Shown: positions 16,302 to 24,325, numbered from the stretch's first letter. The stretch: DNA of 64,000 nt from Hyphomicrobiales bacterium (GCA_900471925.1 UCGV01000016.1:62001-126000); one strand, 5' to 3'. The notes: generated by a model from the letters alone, not told the origin. Program-made: numbers and translations.

Positions 16302-16315
16302 TTGACTTATGTCAA
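16302..16315. promoter_or_regulatory. FNR/FixK-type box upstream of the cytochrome oxidase operon
   Basis: TTGAC-TTAT-GTCAA (16302-16315) is a perfect inverted repeat fitting the FNR/FixK/NNR family target TTGAN6TCAA. With the box at the usual -41.5, transcription would start near 16350, and TAGTTA (16338-16343) lies where a -10 should be. That leaves a leader of about 170 bases before the first gene (16519), in which I see no other feature. Low-oxygen or NO-type control is inferred. Confidence 0.55.
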
Positions 16316-16518
16316 GGAAGCTATTGTCGAATACGTCTAGTTATTTGGCGTGAGCTGGCAGCGGAATCGGCGTTGTCTGGGTTCTAGCATTCTTTCAACC
16401 CTATGAAAAGGTTGGAGAAACAGCAGCAATTTGTCGCCTTAGGCTTTTATTTTTCTCGTCAATTCGTATCCCATCGAGACTTCTCATTTTCATGTGATTG
16501 TGCTGCGGAGGAAGCGTA

Positions 16519-17241
16519 GTGCTCGTACGAAGAATCTTCTGGGCAGGCTGTCTTTTCTTCCTGGGTGCCGGCCTCGTGCTGGCCCAGGACGCAGGCAGGT
16601 CCTATCCGGCCGACATGGCAGAGCGCGTCCAGGCCTGTACTCCCTGTCATGGGGTGGAAGGCAAAGGTACGAGCGATCCCTATTTCCCGCGCCTTGCGGG
16701 CAAACCTGCAGGATATCTCTACAATCAGCTGGAGGCCTTCAAGTCGGGCCGGCGCAAATATCCGCCGATGAACTATCTGCTTGCCTATCTGACGGATGAT
16801 TATCTCAAGCAGTTTGCGGAATATTTCGCCGACCAGCGGCCGGCGCTGCCGGAGCAATCTCCTCCCGACGTCAGCCAAGCCGTGCTGGATCACGGGCATG
16901 TACTGGCCACGCAGGGTGACCTCGACCGTTCGATCCCGGCCTGTGTCAGCTGTCACGGCGGCGCGCTGACCGGGCAGTCGCCGGGTATTCCAGGGCTTCT
17001 CGGGTTACGGGCCAGCTATATCAGCGCCCAGCTCGGCGGTTGGCGTTACGGCACGCGCACGGCGATTGCGCCTGACTGTATGCAGCTCGTGGCCGGGCAT
17101 TTGACGGAAGACGACGTGCGCGCCGTTGCGGCCTACCTCGCCAATCAGCCTCAGTCTGCCGATCCGGCACCGTCTCCGGCCGGATCCTATTCGCTGCCTT
17201 TCGCATGCGGCAGCCAGCCGGAGGGAGGTAGCAAGCCATGA
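16519..17241 (+). CDS. Diheme cytochrome c (c4-like)
   Basis: 240 residues from GTG 16519, which has GGAGG 7 bases upstream. A signal peptide (about residues 1-22, ending LVLAQ) directs it to the periplasm. Two heme sites CTPCH (40-44) and CVSCH (142-146) sit in two repeated cytochrome-c domains separated by about 100 residues, the layout of cytochrome c4-type proteins. Likely role: electron carrier to the B-type oxidase encoded downstream. Its stop overlaps the ATG of the triheme gene (ATGA), so expression is coupled. The donor dehydrogenase is not in this operon. Confidence 0.88.
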   Translation: MLVRRIFWAGCLFFLGAGLVLAQDAGRSYPADMAERVQACTPCHGVEGKGTSDPYFPRLAGKPAGYLYNQLEAFKSGRRKYPPMNYLLAYLTDDYLKQFAEYFADQRPALPEQSPPDVSQAVLDHGHVLATQGDLDRSIPACVSCHGGALTGQSPGIPGLLGLRASYISAQLGGWRYGTRTAIAPDCMQLVAGHLTEDDVRAVAAYLANQPQSADPAPSPAGSYSLPFACGSQPEGGSKP

Positions 17242-18503
17242 GCGCACATATGAAAGTCTTGTCCGCTTTTGCCCTGTCGTCCGTCATGGCGCTTGTCGTA
17301 GCTCTTTCACCCGTGGCGGCTCAGTCACCGCAACCGGTCTCCTCCTCCGATATTGTCAAGAAGGGCGAATATCTCGCGCGCGCCGGCGATTGTGTCGCCT
17401 GCCATACGGCGCCCGAGGGCAAACTCTTCTCAGGCGGGCGCGCCATGCCAACGCCATTCGGCACGCTCTATACGTCGAACATCACACCTGACGACACTGG
17501 CATCGGCAAGTGGTCGGCGGATGACTTCTACAATACGATGCATCATGGCCGCTACCCGGATGGGGGCCTGCTCTATCCCGCCATGCCGTTCGCGTCCTAT
17601 ACCAAGGTTACGCGCGAAGACAGCGATGCGATTTTCGCCTATCTCAAGTCGATCGCGCCGGTTCACCAGCCGAACCGCCCGCACGAACTCGACTTTCCCT
17701 ACAATAACCGCTCGCTGATCCTCGGGTGGAGGACGCTCTTCTTCAAGGAGGGTGAGTTCAAGGCGGATGCCAACCAGTCCGACGAATGGAACCGGGGGGC
17801 TTATCTGGTCGAGGGTCTGGGGCATTGCGGCATGTGTCATACGCCGATCAATGCGCTCGGCGGCAGCCGTGAATCGGAAGCCTTCCAGGGCGGTCTGATT
17901 CCGATGCAGGACTGGTATGCGCCGTCGCTGACCTCCAACAAGGAGGCGGGGCTTGGCGAGTGGTCGATCGAGGAAATTTCCGATCTCTTGCAGAAGGGCA
18001 TTTCGACGCGAGGCGCCGTCTACGGCCCGATGGCGGAAGTGGTGTTCAACAGCCTGCAATATATGACGGATGAGGACATCCGCGCCATGGCCGTCTATCT
18101 GAAGAGCATCGCGCAGGACGAGCCTGCGCCGCCGCGCTCCTCTGTCAGGACGGAAGAGGCAAGCCTGCTCATCAGCCTCGGGAAGTCAGTCTATGACAAG
18201 CAGTGCGCGAGCTGCCATGGCGTTCAGGCCGAAGGCCGGCCGCCACACTATCCGCCGCTTGCCGGCAACCAGTCGATCCAGATGGAATCGGCCGTCAACG
18301 GCATCCGCATGGTGCTGAATGGCGGCTATCCGCCCGCCACCGAGAAAAATCCCATGCCGCACGGCATGCCGCCCTTTGCCGTGACCCTCTCTGACGACGA
18401 GGTGGCTGCCGTGGTGTCCTACATCCGGACCGCATGGGGCAATCGCGGCACGCCGGTCAGCGCGGCGGAGGCGAATAAACTTCGCTCTGCTCCACTCCAG
18501 TGA
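17238..18503 (+). CDS. Triheme cytochrome c, dehydrogenase-subunit type
   Basis: 421 residues with a signal peptide (about 1-29, ending SPVAAQ) and three heme motifs: CVACH (52-56), CGMCH (197-201) and CASCH (323-327). The three-domain pattern and length match the membrane-associated cytochrome c subunit of periplasmic alcohol, gluconate or aldehyde dehydrogenases. No flavin- or PQQ-containing catalytic subunit is adjacent; instead the gene lies inside an oxidase operon, so it may act as an electron funnel into the oxidase from an unlinked dehydrogenase. It starts in a 4-base overlap with the preceding diheme cytochrome gene. Confidence 0.86.
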   Translation: MSAHMKVLSAFALSSVMALVVALSPVAAQSPQPVSSSDIVKKGEYLARAGDCVACHTAPEGKLFSGGRAMPTPFGTLYTSNITPDDTGIGKWSADDFYNTMHHGRYPDGGLLYPAMPFASYTKVTREDSDAIFAYLKSIAPVHQPNRPHELDFPYNNRSLILGWRTLFFKEGEFKADANQSDEWNRGAYLVEGLGHCGMCHTPINALGGSRESEAFQGGLIPMQDWYAPSLTSNKEAGLGEWSIEEISDLLQKGISTRGAVYGPMAEVVFNSLQYMTDEDIRAMAVYLKSIAQDEPAPPRSSVRTEEASLLISLGKSVYDKQCASCHGVQAEGRPPHYPPLAGNQSIQMESAVNGIRMVLNGGYPPATEKNPMPHGMPPFAVTLSDDEVAAVVSYIRTAWGNRGTPVSAAEANKLRSAPLQ

Positions 18504-18510
18504 GGACGTC

Positions 18511-18678
18511 ATGATCAATCCGGAAGATCCCGCAGACGTTCCCGACGACGCCCTCGTCGAGAGGATCGTCGCCGAAGGGCCACGCGGTGCCATCGTGGTC
18601 GCGGGGATCGCAACCGCGATCGTCGTTCTCATGTGGATCCTTTTCTATCTGCTCGTGTTCGTGCCGAGGAGCGGTTGA
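18511..18678 (+). CDS. 55-residue membrane protein, probable small oxidase subunit
   Basis: ATG 18511 follows GAGG by 5 bases. The peptide has an acidic N-terminus (MINPEDPADVPDDALVERI) and one hydrophobic helix at about residues 27-49, ending VFVPRSG. Its TGA overlaps the ATG of subunit II (TGATG), so it is embedded in the oxidase operon. Position, size and the single helix resemble subunit IIa of ba3-type oxidases, which supplies the membrane helix packing against subunit I. The identity is inferred from context, as there is too little sequence for a firm family call. Confidence 0.72.
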   Translation: MINPEDPADVPDDALVERIVAEGPRGAIVVAGIATAIVVLMWILFYLLVFVPRSG

Positions 18679-19235
18679 TGTCCGATATGCATAACCAGGC
18701 AGCGGCAGTGTCGGAACGCGTCGAACGACGTTGGGCGACTGTTGCCGTGCTCATCATCGTCTTCCTTGCGGGAATGGCGGCATTTGCGGGCATCCACAAC
18801 GCGACGATGCCGCAGACGAGTGTCGAGACCATCGACCCGACCACGATCCACCTGGCCGGGGAATTCATCGAATCCAATCTCGGCAGCGCGATCGAAGCCG
18901 ATGGTTCGGTGACGGTGCGTGCGATCGGCCAGCAATATTCCTTCTCGCCGCCCTGCATCGTGGTGCCGGCTGAGACGCCGCTCACCTTCCGAGCCACCAG
19001 TGCCGATGTCGTGCACGGCTTCCTCATTCAGGGCACCAATATCAACACGATGCTGGTGCCGGGCTACGTGTCGGTTCAGAAGGCAAGCTTTGCGGCGCCC
19101 GGCGACCACCTGATGCCCTGCCAGGAGTTCTGCAGCGTCGGTCATGAAGGCATGTGGGCAAGGGTGAAGGTGGTGGACAAGCAGCAATTCCTCTCGGAAA
19201 TGGCGGACAAGAGGAGGCTTTCCTGTGCTCCATAA
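18678..19235 (+). CDS. Cytochrome c oxidase subunit II (CuA), B-type
   Basis: 185 residues with one N-terminal membrane helix (about 22-40, TVAVLIIVFLAGMAAFAG) and a periplasmic cupredoxin domain. The CuA ligands are visible: a His in VVHGF and the motif CQEFCSVGHEGM, giving two Cys, Glu, His and Met. The short length and single helix are typical of B-family (ba3-like) heme-copper oxidases. It accepts electrons from cytochrome c and passes them to subunit I. Its 3' end overlaps the GTG start of subunit I by 11 bases. Confidence 0.88.
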   Translation: MSDMHNQAAAVSERVERRWATVAVLIIVFLAGMAAFAGIHNATMPQTSVETIDPTTIHLAGEFIESNLGSAIEADGSVTVRAIGQQYSFSPPCIVVPAETPLTFRATSADVVHGFLIQGTNINTMLVPGYVSVQKASFAAPGDHLMPCQEFCSVGHEGMWARVKVVDKQQFLSEMADKRRLSCAP

Positions 19236-20847
19236 TCGCAGACTGATCCTGGCGCATTTCTGGCTCGCCTTTGCCACTTTCGGCGTGGCGCTGCTGCTCG
19301 GCGCCTGGCAGATGTATGTCCGCAGCCCGCTGTCGCCCTGGGTCAACAATCCGGAATGGTATTACCGCTCACTGACGGCGCATGGCACAGTCATGGGCTA
19401 TGTGTTTCCGACGCTGGTGGCGATGGCCTTCGGCTATGCCATCAGCGAATCCTCGCTGAAACAGAAGCTGATCGGCGTGCGCTGGGCCTGGGCCGGTTTT
19501 TGGCTGATCGCTGTCGGTTCGGTGATTGCGATGATCCCGGTTGCCCTCGGCATGGCCTCCGTACTCTACACCTTCTATCCACCGCTAATCGGAAGCCCGT
19601 ATTATTACATCGGCGTGGTAATGGTCGTCGTCGGTTCCTGGATCTGGGTCGCGTTGATGTCGGTCAATCTGGGTGTCTGGAAGAAGGCCAATGCCGGTGT
19701 CCCGATTCCGCTGCCGATGTTTGCCAATGTTGCCGGCTCCTATCTCTGGGGCTGGACGGCTGTCGGTGCCGCACTCGAACTGCTGCTTCAGATCCTCCCG
19801 GTGGCGCTGGGTCTCAAATCGACCATCGATGCCGGCCTTGCCCGCATCTTCTTCTCATGGACCTTGCACGCCATCGTCTATTTCTGGCTGATGCCGACCT
19901 ATATCGCCTACTATACGATCGTGCCGCGCTCGATCGGCGGGCGCATCTACAGCGATACGATGGCGCGGATTTCCTTCATCCTGTTCCTGGTGGTGGCGAT
20001 GCCGATCGGTATCCATCACGCCTTCGCCGATCCGCAGGTTGGCGCCGGCTTCAAATTCATCCACTCCGCCTTCACTGCGCTGGTCGCACTGCCGACCCTG
20101 CTTACCGTCTTCACGATCTGCGCGTCGGTGGAGATCGCTGCCCGTGCCCGCGGAGGCCGGGGCATGTTCGGTTGGCTGACGGCTTTGCCGTGGCGCAACC
20201 CGATGATGCTGGCTGTGACATTCTCCTTCATCATGCTCGGCTTCGGCGGTGCCGGCGGGCTCATCAACATGAGCTACCAGCTCGATGCGTCGATCCACAA
20301 TACGCAGTGGATCACCGGGCACTTCCATCTGATCTTCGGTGGTGCGATCGTCATCATGTATTTTGCGATCGCCTACGATCTCTGGCCGCACCTGACCGGC
20401 CGTCCCCTTGCCAGCCTCGGGCTCGTCAGGCTGCAGCTCTGGCTCTGGTTCATCGGGATGATCGTCACGACATTCCCCTGGCACTATGTCGGCATCCTCG
20501 GCATGCCGCGCCGGATGTCGTTCTTCGATTACACCGATCCGGCCCTCGCCAATGAGGCTCTGTCGGTGGTGTTCTCCGCCTTCGGCGGTTTCATCCTTGT
20601 CGCAGCGGGCATCCTGTTCATCGCCATTCTGGTTCGCACACAGTTTGCAGCGCCACAGCAGGCCGAGGAATATCGCTTCGCGGTTGCTGTCCACCCGCCG
20701 ACCAGGGTACCCGCGGCGCTCAACAGCTATGCGCTGTGGATCGCCCTGATGATCGGGCTGACGATCACGAATTACGGATATCCAATCCTGCAGCTTGCCG
20801 TGCGCGACGATACGTCCGTACCGGCTGTCTATGTCGGAGAACGATGA
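19225..20847 (+). CDS. Cytochrome c oxidase subunit I, B-type (ba3-like)
   Basis: 540 residues from GTG 19225 with GAGGAGG 7 bases upstream; about 12-13 membrane helices. Heme-copper residues are in place: LTAHGTVMG (low-spin heme His), HAIVYFWL (CuB His with the cross-linked Tyr four residues on), IHHAFADP (two CuB His), and TGHFHL (high-spin and low-spin heme His). The HAIVY and IHH contexts fit the B family rather than the aa3 or cbb3 groups. B-type enzymes have high oxygen affinity and use a single K-type proton channel. Operon partners are the CuA subunit and three multiheme cytochromes c. Confidence 0.92.
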   Translation: MLHNRRLILAHFWLAFATFGVALLLGAWQMYVRSPLSPWVNNPEWYYRSLTAHGTVMGYVFPTLVAMAFGYAISESSLKQKLIGVRWAWAGFWLIAVGSVIAMIPVALGMASVLYTFYPPLIGSPYYYIGVVMVVVGSWIWVALMSVNLGVWKKANAGVPIPLPMFANVAGSYLWGWTAVGAALELLLQILPVALGLKSTIDAGLARIFFSWTLHAIVYFWLMPTYIAYYTIVPRSIGGRIYSDTMARISFILFLVVAMPIGIHHAFADPQVGAGFKFIHSAFTALVALPTLLTVFTICASVEIAARARGGRGMFGWLTALPWRNPMMLAVTFSFIMLGFGGAGGLINMSYQLDASIHNTQWITGHFHLIFGGAIVIMYFAIAYDLWPHLTGRPLASLGLVRLQLWLWFIGMIVTTFPWHYVGILGMPRRMSFFDYTDPALANEALSVVFSAFGGFILVAAGILFIAILVRTQFAAPQQAEEYRFAVAVHPPTRVPAALNSYALWIALMIGLTITNYGYPILQLAVRDDTSVPAVYVGER

Positions 20848-21659
20848 TGGCTGGTGACAAGCTGATCAGCTTCCGCAATCGATGGACGGTCACGAGCGTG
20901 ACCCTCACTGCGGCCGTCTTCGTCGTTGCTGCAGGTTTGGGTTTCGTGCTGCTTCCTCGTCTGGAGGCAGGAAAGCAGGTGGCGGGTATCTGGGATTCGA
21001 TCTGCCGCGCTGCCGGGCTGCCGCAGGCAGCAGCTCCATCCGAAACGGTCGAGCCCGACTACAAGACGTCGCTAGTCAAGGTCGCAACCGCAGTTCCGAG
21101 ACAACGGAATGAAGAAGCGATCGGGCGTGGAGCGACACTCGCGCAGCAATGTGCGATCTGCCATGGCCCGACTGGGGTTAGCCGTGCCGATTCTCCCAAT
21201 CTCGCGGGCCAGTATGCGAGCGTCGTCTACAAGCAGCTTCGCGATTTCAAGGATGGCGTGCGTGTCAATGCGGTCATGAGCCCGTTTGCCGTCAAGCTCT
21301 CCGAGCAAGACATGCAGGATCTGGCGGCCTACTATTCCTACCTGCCGCGGCTTCCAGGCTTCCATCCGCCTGGCAGCAATCCGGTGCCGCGGATTGTCGC
21401 CAGCGGTGCGCCGACACGCGGCATTGCGCCTTGCGGCTCCTGCCATGGCAGTATCGAAAACAAGCTCGGCAGTCCATGGCTTGAAGGCCAATCGGAATTG
21501 TATCTGAAGACCCAGCTGCTGGCCTTCGTATCCGGTTCACGGCAGAACGACATCAGCAGTCAGATGCGCAATGTTGCCCGCGCAATGACGCCGGAAGAAA
21601 TCGATCAGGCAGCGAAATACTACGCCAACAAGGAACCGCCCTATCTTGCCGCCGAATAA
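20844..21659 (+). CDS. Membrane-anchored diheme cytochrome c
   Basis: 271 residues from ATG 20844, overlapping the subunit I stop (GGAGA ribosome site). One N-terminal helix (about 18-38) could be an uncleaved anchor. Heme motifs are CAICH (103-107) and CGSCH (197-201), each in a cytochrome-c domain with downstream Met-rich stretches. It is the second diheme protein of the operon and the last gene. The anchor suggests it passes electrons directly to the CuA site of the oxidase at the membrane surface. Total c-type hemes in the operon: seven. Confidence 0.86.
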   Translation: MMAGDKLISFRNRWTVTSVTLTAAVFVVAAGLGFVLLPRLEAGKQVAGIWDSICRAAGLPQAAAPSETVEPDYKTSLVKVATAVPRQRNEEAIGRGATLAQQCAICHGPTGVSRADSPNLAGQYASVVYKQLRDFKDGVRVNAVMSPFAVKLSEQDMQDLAAYYSYLPRLPGFHPPGSNPVPRIVASGAPTRGIAPCGSCHGSIENKLGSPWLEGQSELYLKTQLLAFVSGSRQNDISSQMRNVARAMTPEEIDQAAKYYANKEPPYLAAE

Positions 21660-21701
21660 ACGGCCGCGTCGAACGACTTGTCGTAGAACTTGCGCCAGCA
21701 C

Positions 21702-22535
21702 TCAGTGACCGCGCCAGCCCATCAGTTTTTCGATGCGTTCTGCCGAACTGCGAACGTGGGCAGTGTAATGGCTTTCGTCCGAAAACGCCTTCTGCTCCGG
21801 CAGCACGATGGAAATGGTGGCGACGCACTGGCCGTCACGATCGCAGATCGGCGATGCAATACAGGCGACCGCATAGTCGGATTCGCCTGCCTGGATCGAC
21901 AGTCGCGATTCAAAGGCCTTGCCCGCGGATTCCGATAGGGTTGCAGCGTCCATCTCGGCGCGTCCTGTCGGCGAAGTTTTAGCGCATCGCTTGAAAAGCT
22001 CGATACGCTCGTCTTCCTGAAGGTGGCCGACCAGCAGACGGCCGGACGCCGTCCAGTTCAGCGGCACGCGGGTGCCGACGCGCGAGGCGACCTGAAAATG
22101 GCTCGGACCATCGGCCATGGCGAGAACCAGCATGAAATCGCCGTCGCGGCCGCAAACCTGAACGGTTTCACCCGCCTGCCGGCAAAGGTCGTGCATCTCA
22201 TGCGTGGCAACACTCATGAAGTCCAGGGAGCGCGCATAGGCGAGGCCATAGTGATAGAGCCGGGAGCCGAGCCAGATCGAACCGTCGGACTGGCGCGTCA
22301 GCATGTTCTTTTCGACCAGATCATCGACGATGACATAAACGGTCGAAAGGGGTGCCTTCACCGCCTTGGCGATGGCATAAACGCCAGCCGGCGATCCCGT
22401 CTCGTAAAGATGGTCGATCACCTGCAGCGCGCGATCAATGCCGCTGACGCGGGCACGGCGAGCGCCCTTGGCGCCGGCCTCTTCAACAGAGCCTTCATCC
22501 TCTGCGTGGATTGCGGGTGATGTCGTGCCGTCCAA
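21702..22535 (-). CDS. IclR-family transcriptional regulator
   Basis: 277 residues from TTG 22535 (AGAGGTAGG ribosome site). The N-terminal winged helix (about residues 30-90) contains GVYAIAKAVKAPLSTVYVIVDDL, and the C-terminal IclR effector domain has RVPLNWTASGRLLVGHL and a conserved SESAGKAFESRLSIQAGESDYA-type region. It probably senses a small organic acid or aromatic. It is convergent with the oxidase operon, whose stop is 43 bases away, and its own upstream region holds only a fragment of a possible former gene, so its present target is unclear. Confidence 0.88.
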   Translation of the reverse strand: MDGTTSPAIHAEDEGSVEEAGAKGARRARVSGIDRALQVIDHLYETGSPAGVYAIAKAVKAPLSTVYVIVDDLVEKNMLTRQSDGSIWLGSRLYHYGLAYARSLDFMSVATHEMHDLCRQAGETVQVCGRDGDFMLVLAMADGPSHFQVASRVGTRVPLNWTASGRLLVGHLQEDERIELFKRCAKTSPTGRAEMDAATLSESAGKAFESRLSIQAGESDYAVACIASPICDRDGQCVATISIVLPEQKAFSDESHYTAHVRSSAERIEKLMGWRGH

Positions 22536-22833
22536 TTCAACCTACCTCTGAAACCAATGAGTTTGTTACATTACTATGGCATAGCTGCTCACGAAGCAAA
22601 TCGCAAAATCTTTGGATATGAAAATCTTTGACTGCCCGTTGTGGAGCGTCGAGAATGCGCAAGCCAATGCTTCACGGAGCATGTGAGATTGAAGGCAGGT
22701 AAGGCCGCAGCTTGAAGCCTTTCCACTGCTGCCAGAGCTTGATCGGAACAACAAGCCGCAGCCAGAGTTTCTGTCTCATCAGAGCAGATACCGACTGATC
22801 GAATGCAGGCTATGTCTCCGGCAGGCGTTATGG

Positions 22834-22920
22834 TCAGCGGTGGCAAGCTGACGCCCTTTGCGGCTTGCCGTAGCCACCGCCGGCAGAGGTCGTCATGACG
22901 ACGGCGTCGCCGGCGGCGAG
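22834..22920 (-). pseudogene. Possible remnant of hydantoinase B / oxoprolinase C-terminus
   Basis: On the minus strand the reading from 22920 to a TGA at 22836-22834 gives LAAGDAVVMTTSAGGGYGKP, matching the C-terminal pattern of hydantoinase B proteins (LxAGDxVxxxTxGGGGYGxP). The frame has no domain-like sequence upstream, so only about 28 codons are left. The match is short and rests on the Gly-rich motif alone. Confidence 0.35.
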
Positions 22921-22979
22921 CGTCGTAGACGGGCTTTCAGTTGTTGGAAATGGAATCCGCGCACAACGGCCTACAACAA

Positions 22980-23008
22980 GGGCTGCCGCCGGTTGATAGC
23001 GGCAGCCC
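22980..23008 (-). terminator. Hairpin after the 71-residue protein gene
   Basis: A 10-bp perfect stem, GGGCTGCCGC (22980-22989) with GCGGCAGCCC (22999-23008), 9-base loop. On the minus strand it is followed by TTGTTGT. It lies 60 bases after the stop of the gene at 23069. Confidence 0.6.
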
Positions 23009-23068
23009 GTCTGGGAACAGGGCTTATCCCCAGTGCAGATCGGGCCTCGTCAGGGACCAGCGGTCAGA

Positions 23069-23284
23069 TCAGCCGAAGCAGGGCATCGCCGGCAGATTGG
23101 CGCGGCTGGCAAAAGACCCGATCATATCGCTCACCGTGGAGGGTTTCGGCTCGCGTTTGCGGGCAGCCGTCTCAAGGAGTTGCTTGAAGTCTTCAAGCTT
23201 CACGCCGTCGGCGCGGAGCACCATGGCGATCAGCGGGTCGCGAAGGGCTTCGGAAATGGTCAAATCTTCTCTGGTCTTTCTCAT
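23069..23284 (-). CDS. Conserved-looking small protein of unknown function, 71 residues
   Basis: From ATG 23284, preceded by a perfect AGGAGG 7 bases upstream. The sequence starts MRKTREDLTISEALRDPLI and continues with LRADGVKLEDFKQLLETAA, giving two or three amphipathic helices and no membrane segment. I recognise a type of short rhizobial hypothetical protein but no function. It is divergent from the TetR gene at 23413, and the shared 129-base gap carries two palindromes, so the TetR protein may control it. It has its own downstream hairpin. Confidence 0.7.
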   Translation of the reverse strand: MRKTREDLTISEALRDPLIAMVLRADGVKLEDFKQLLETAARKREPKPSTVSDMIGSFASRANLPAMPCFG

Positions 23285-23367
23285 GGTTCGTCCTCCTTTC
23301 GTGGGCGGTCGCCCGTGTTCCACTCCCGCTGCCGAACGCTCCAGCATTGACTTCCGCGAAGAGTGGT

Positions 23368-23408
23368 GTTACCGGTAAGTAACAATGCATTTGTTACCGA
23401 TCGGTCAC
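23368..23408. promoter_or_regulatory. Two TetR-type operator palindromes
   Basis: GTTAC-N6-GTAAC (23368-23383) is perfect, and GTTACCGATCGGTCAC (23393-23408) is a 16-base palindrome with one mismatch. Both begin GTTACCG and their centres are 25 bases apart. The second ends 4 bases before the tetR ATG, so binding would block tetR expression and probably also the divergent small gene. Confidence 0.55.
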
Positions 23409-23412
23409 ATCG

Positions 23413-24036
23413 ATGTCAAGGACTTCGTCCGCGAAAAAATCAGAATCATCAAACGAAAATTCCGCAGCCCCTTCAGACGATCGAATCCCTCCGCGGGAGC
23501 GCATCGTTTCGACGGCTTCGGAGCTTTTTCGCGAGCACGGCATTCGCGGTATCGGTGTCGATGCTATTGCGGATGCGGCGCTAACCAACAAGATGACGCT
23601 TTACCGGCATTTCGGCTCCAAGGATGAATTGGTCTGCGAAACACTGCGCCGCGCTTCCGAAAAGGCAGAGAAGATCTGGCGCGATCTTGAGGCCGCCCAT
23701 CCCGGCGATGCCCGCAGCCAGTTGCTTGCCTGGGTAGAGGATCGTGCGCACTGTCTGGACGGCGAGCCCGCAGGTTGCGATCTCGCCAATGCGGCCATCG
23801 AACTTAAGGGCGAGGGCCATCCGGCCCACGAATTGATCGAACGCCACAAAGCCATGCAGCGGAACCGGCTTGCCGAGATTTGCGTGGCTGCCGGTGCCCG
23901 CGAGCCCGGACTTCTTGCCGACACACTGACGCTGCTGCTCGAAGGCGCACGCGTTACCCGCCAGGCCATGGCGGATGGCGGCTGTTCCTGCCATTTCGAA
24001 AAAGCCTGCAACGTGGCGATTGCCGCCTTCGGCTGA
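23413..24036 (+). CDS. TetR/AcrR-family transcriptional regulator
   Basis: 207 residues. After a Ser-rich ~25-residue leader comes the TetR helix-turn-helix: RERIVSTASELFREHGIRGIGVDAIADAALTNKMTLYRHFGSKDELV (quoted by its ends: RERIVSTASELF at ~28 and LYRHFGSKDELV at ~65). The C-terminal ligand domain contains several cysteines (AHCLDG, GCDLANA, GGCSCHFEKAC), an unusual number that could indicate redox or metal sensing. There is no clear ribosome site and the operator abuts the ATG, so translation may be leaderless. Predicted repressor of itself and of the divergent 71-residue gene. Confidence 0.87.
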   Translation: MSRTSSAKKSESSNENSAAPSDDRIPPRERIVSTASELFREHGIRGIGVDAIADAALTNKMTLYRHFGSKDELVCETLRRASEKAEKIWRDLEAAHPGDARSQLLAWVEDRAHCLDGEPAGCDLANAAIELKGEGHPAHELIERHKAMQRNRLAEICVAAGAREPGLLADTLTLLLEGARVTRQAMADGGCSCHFEKACNVAIAAFG

Positions 24037-24133
24037 CGGACTGCGGCCAGGATGCTCAGCCAAGGGTTTCAACATGGGAACCTTCGGCTTGCATGATCGT
24101 TTCTGCTGATCTGGGAGCATTCAGGAGGCAGAG

Positions 24134-24319
24134 ATGAACTATACCTATCTCCGGCGCCTATATGTCAAACGTGCCGAGCTTGAGGCCAAGCTCGAGCTGC
24201 ACGATGCGCGTTATTGCTTCGGTGAAGAGGAAGTTGATGACGGCACGGAAAACGATCTGAAGCAGCGCATCGAGGAAATCTCCAAGGAAATTGCTGCTAT
24301 GGAGCATTCGCCCAGCTGA
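24134..24319 (+). CDS. 61-residue charged helical protein, unknown
   Basis: ATG 24134 has AGGAGG 7 bases upstream, which strongly supports translation. The peptide (MNYTYLRRLYVKRAELEAKL at the start) is rich in Lys, Glu and Leu with heptad-like spacing at about residues 8-25 and 40-56, suggesting two short coiled helices. There is no membrane segment or known motif. It lies 97 bases after tetR on the same strand, possibly co-transcribed. Confidence 0.6.
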   Translation: MNYTYLRRLYVKRAELEAKLELHDARYCFGEEEVDDGTENDLKQRIEEISKEIAAMEHSPS

Positions 24320-24325
24320 TTTCGC

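Larger units (their letters stand above)
22536..23068. other. 533-base region without an intact gene
   Basis: Between the IclR start and a small minus-strand gene. It contains the IclR promoter, a short stretch resembling the end of a hydantoinase B gene (22834-22920) and a hairpin (22980-23008). Short open frames here show no recognisable protein. It may be the scar of a deleted IclR-controlled catabolic gene. Confidence 0.5.

Noticed and set aside
22589..22846. An 85-codon minus-strand frame in the IclR upstream gap
   Set aside because: No ribosome site, no recognisable motif, and it overlaps the IclR promoter region; treated as non-coding.
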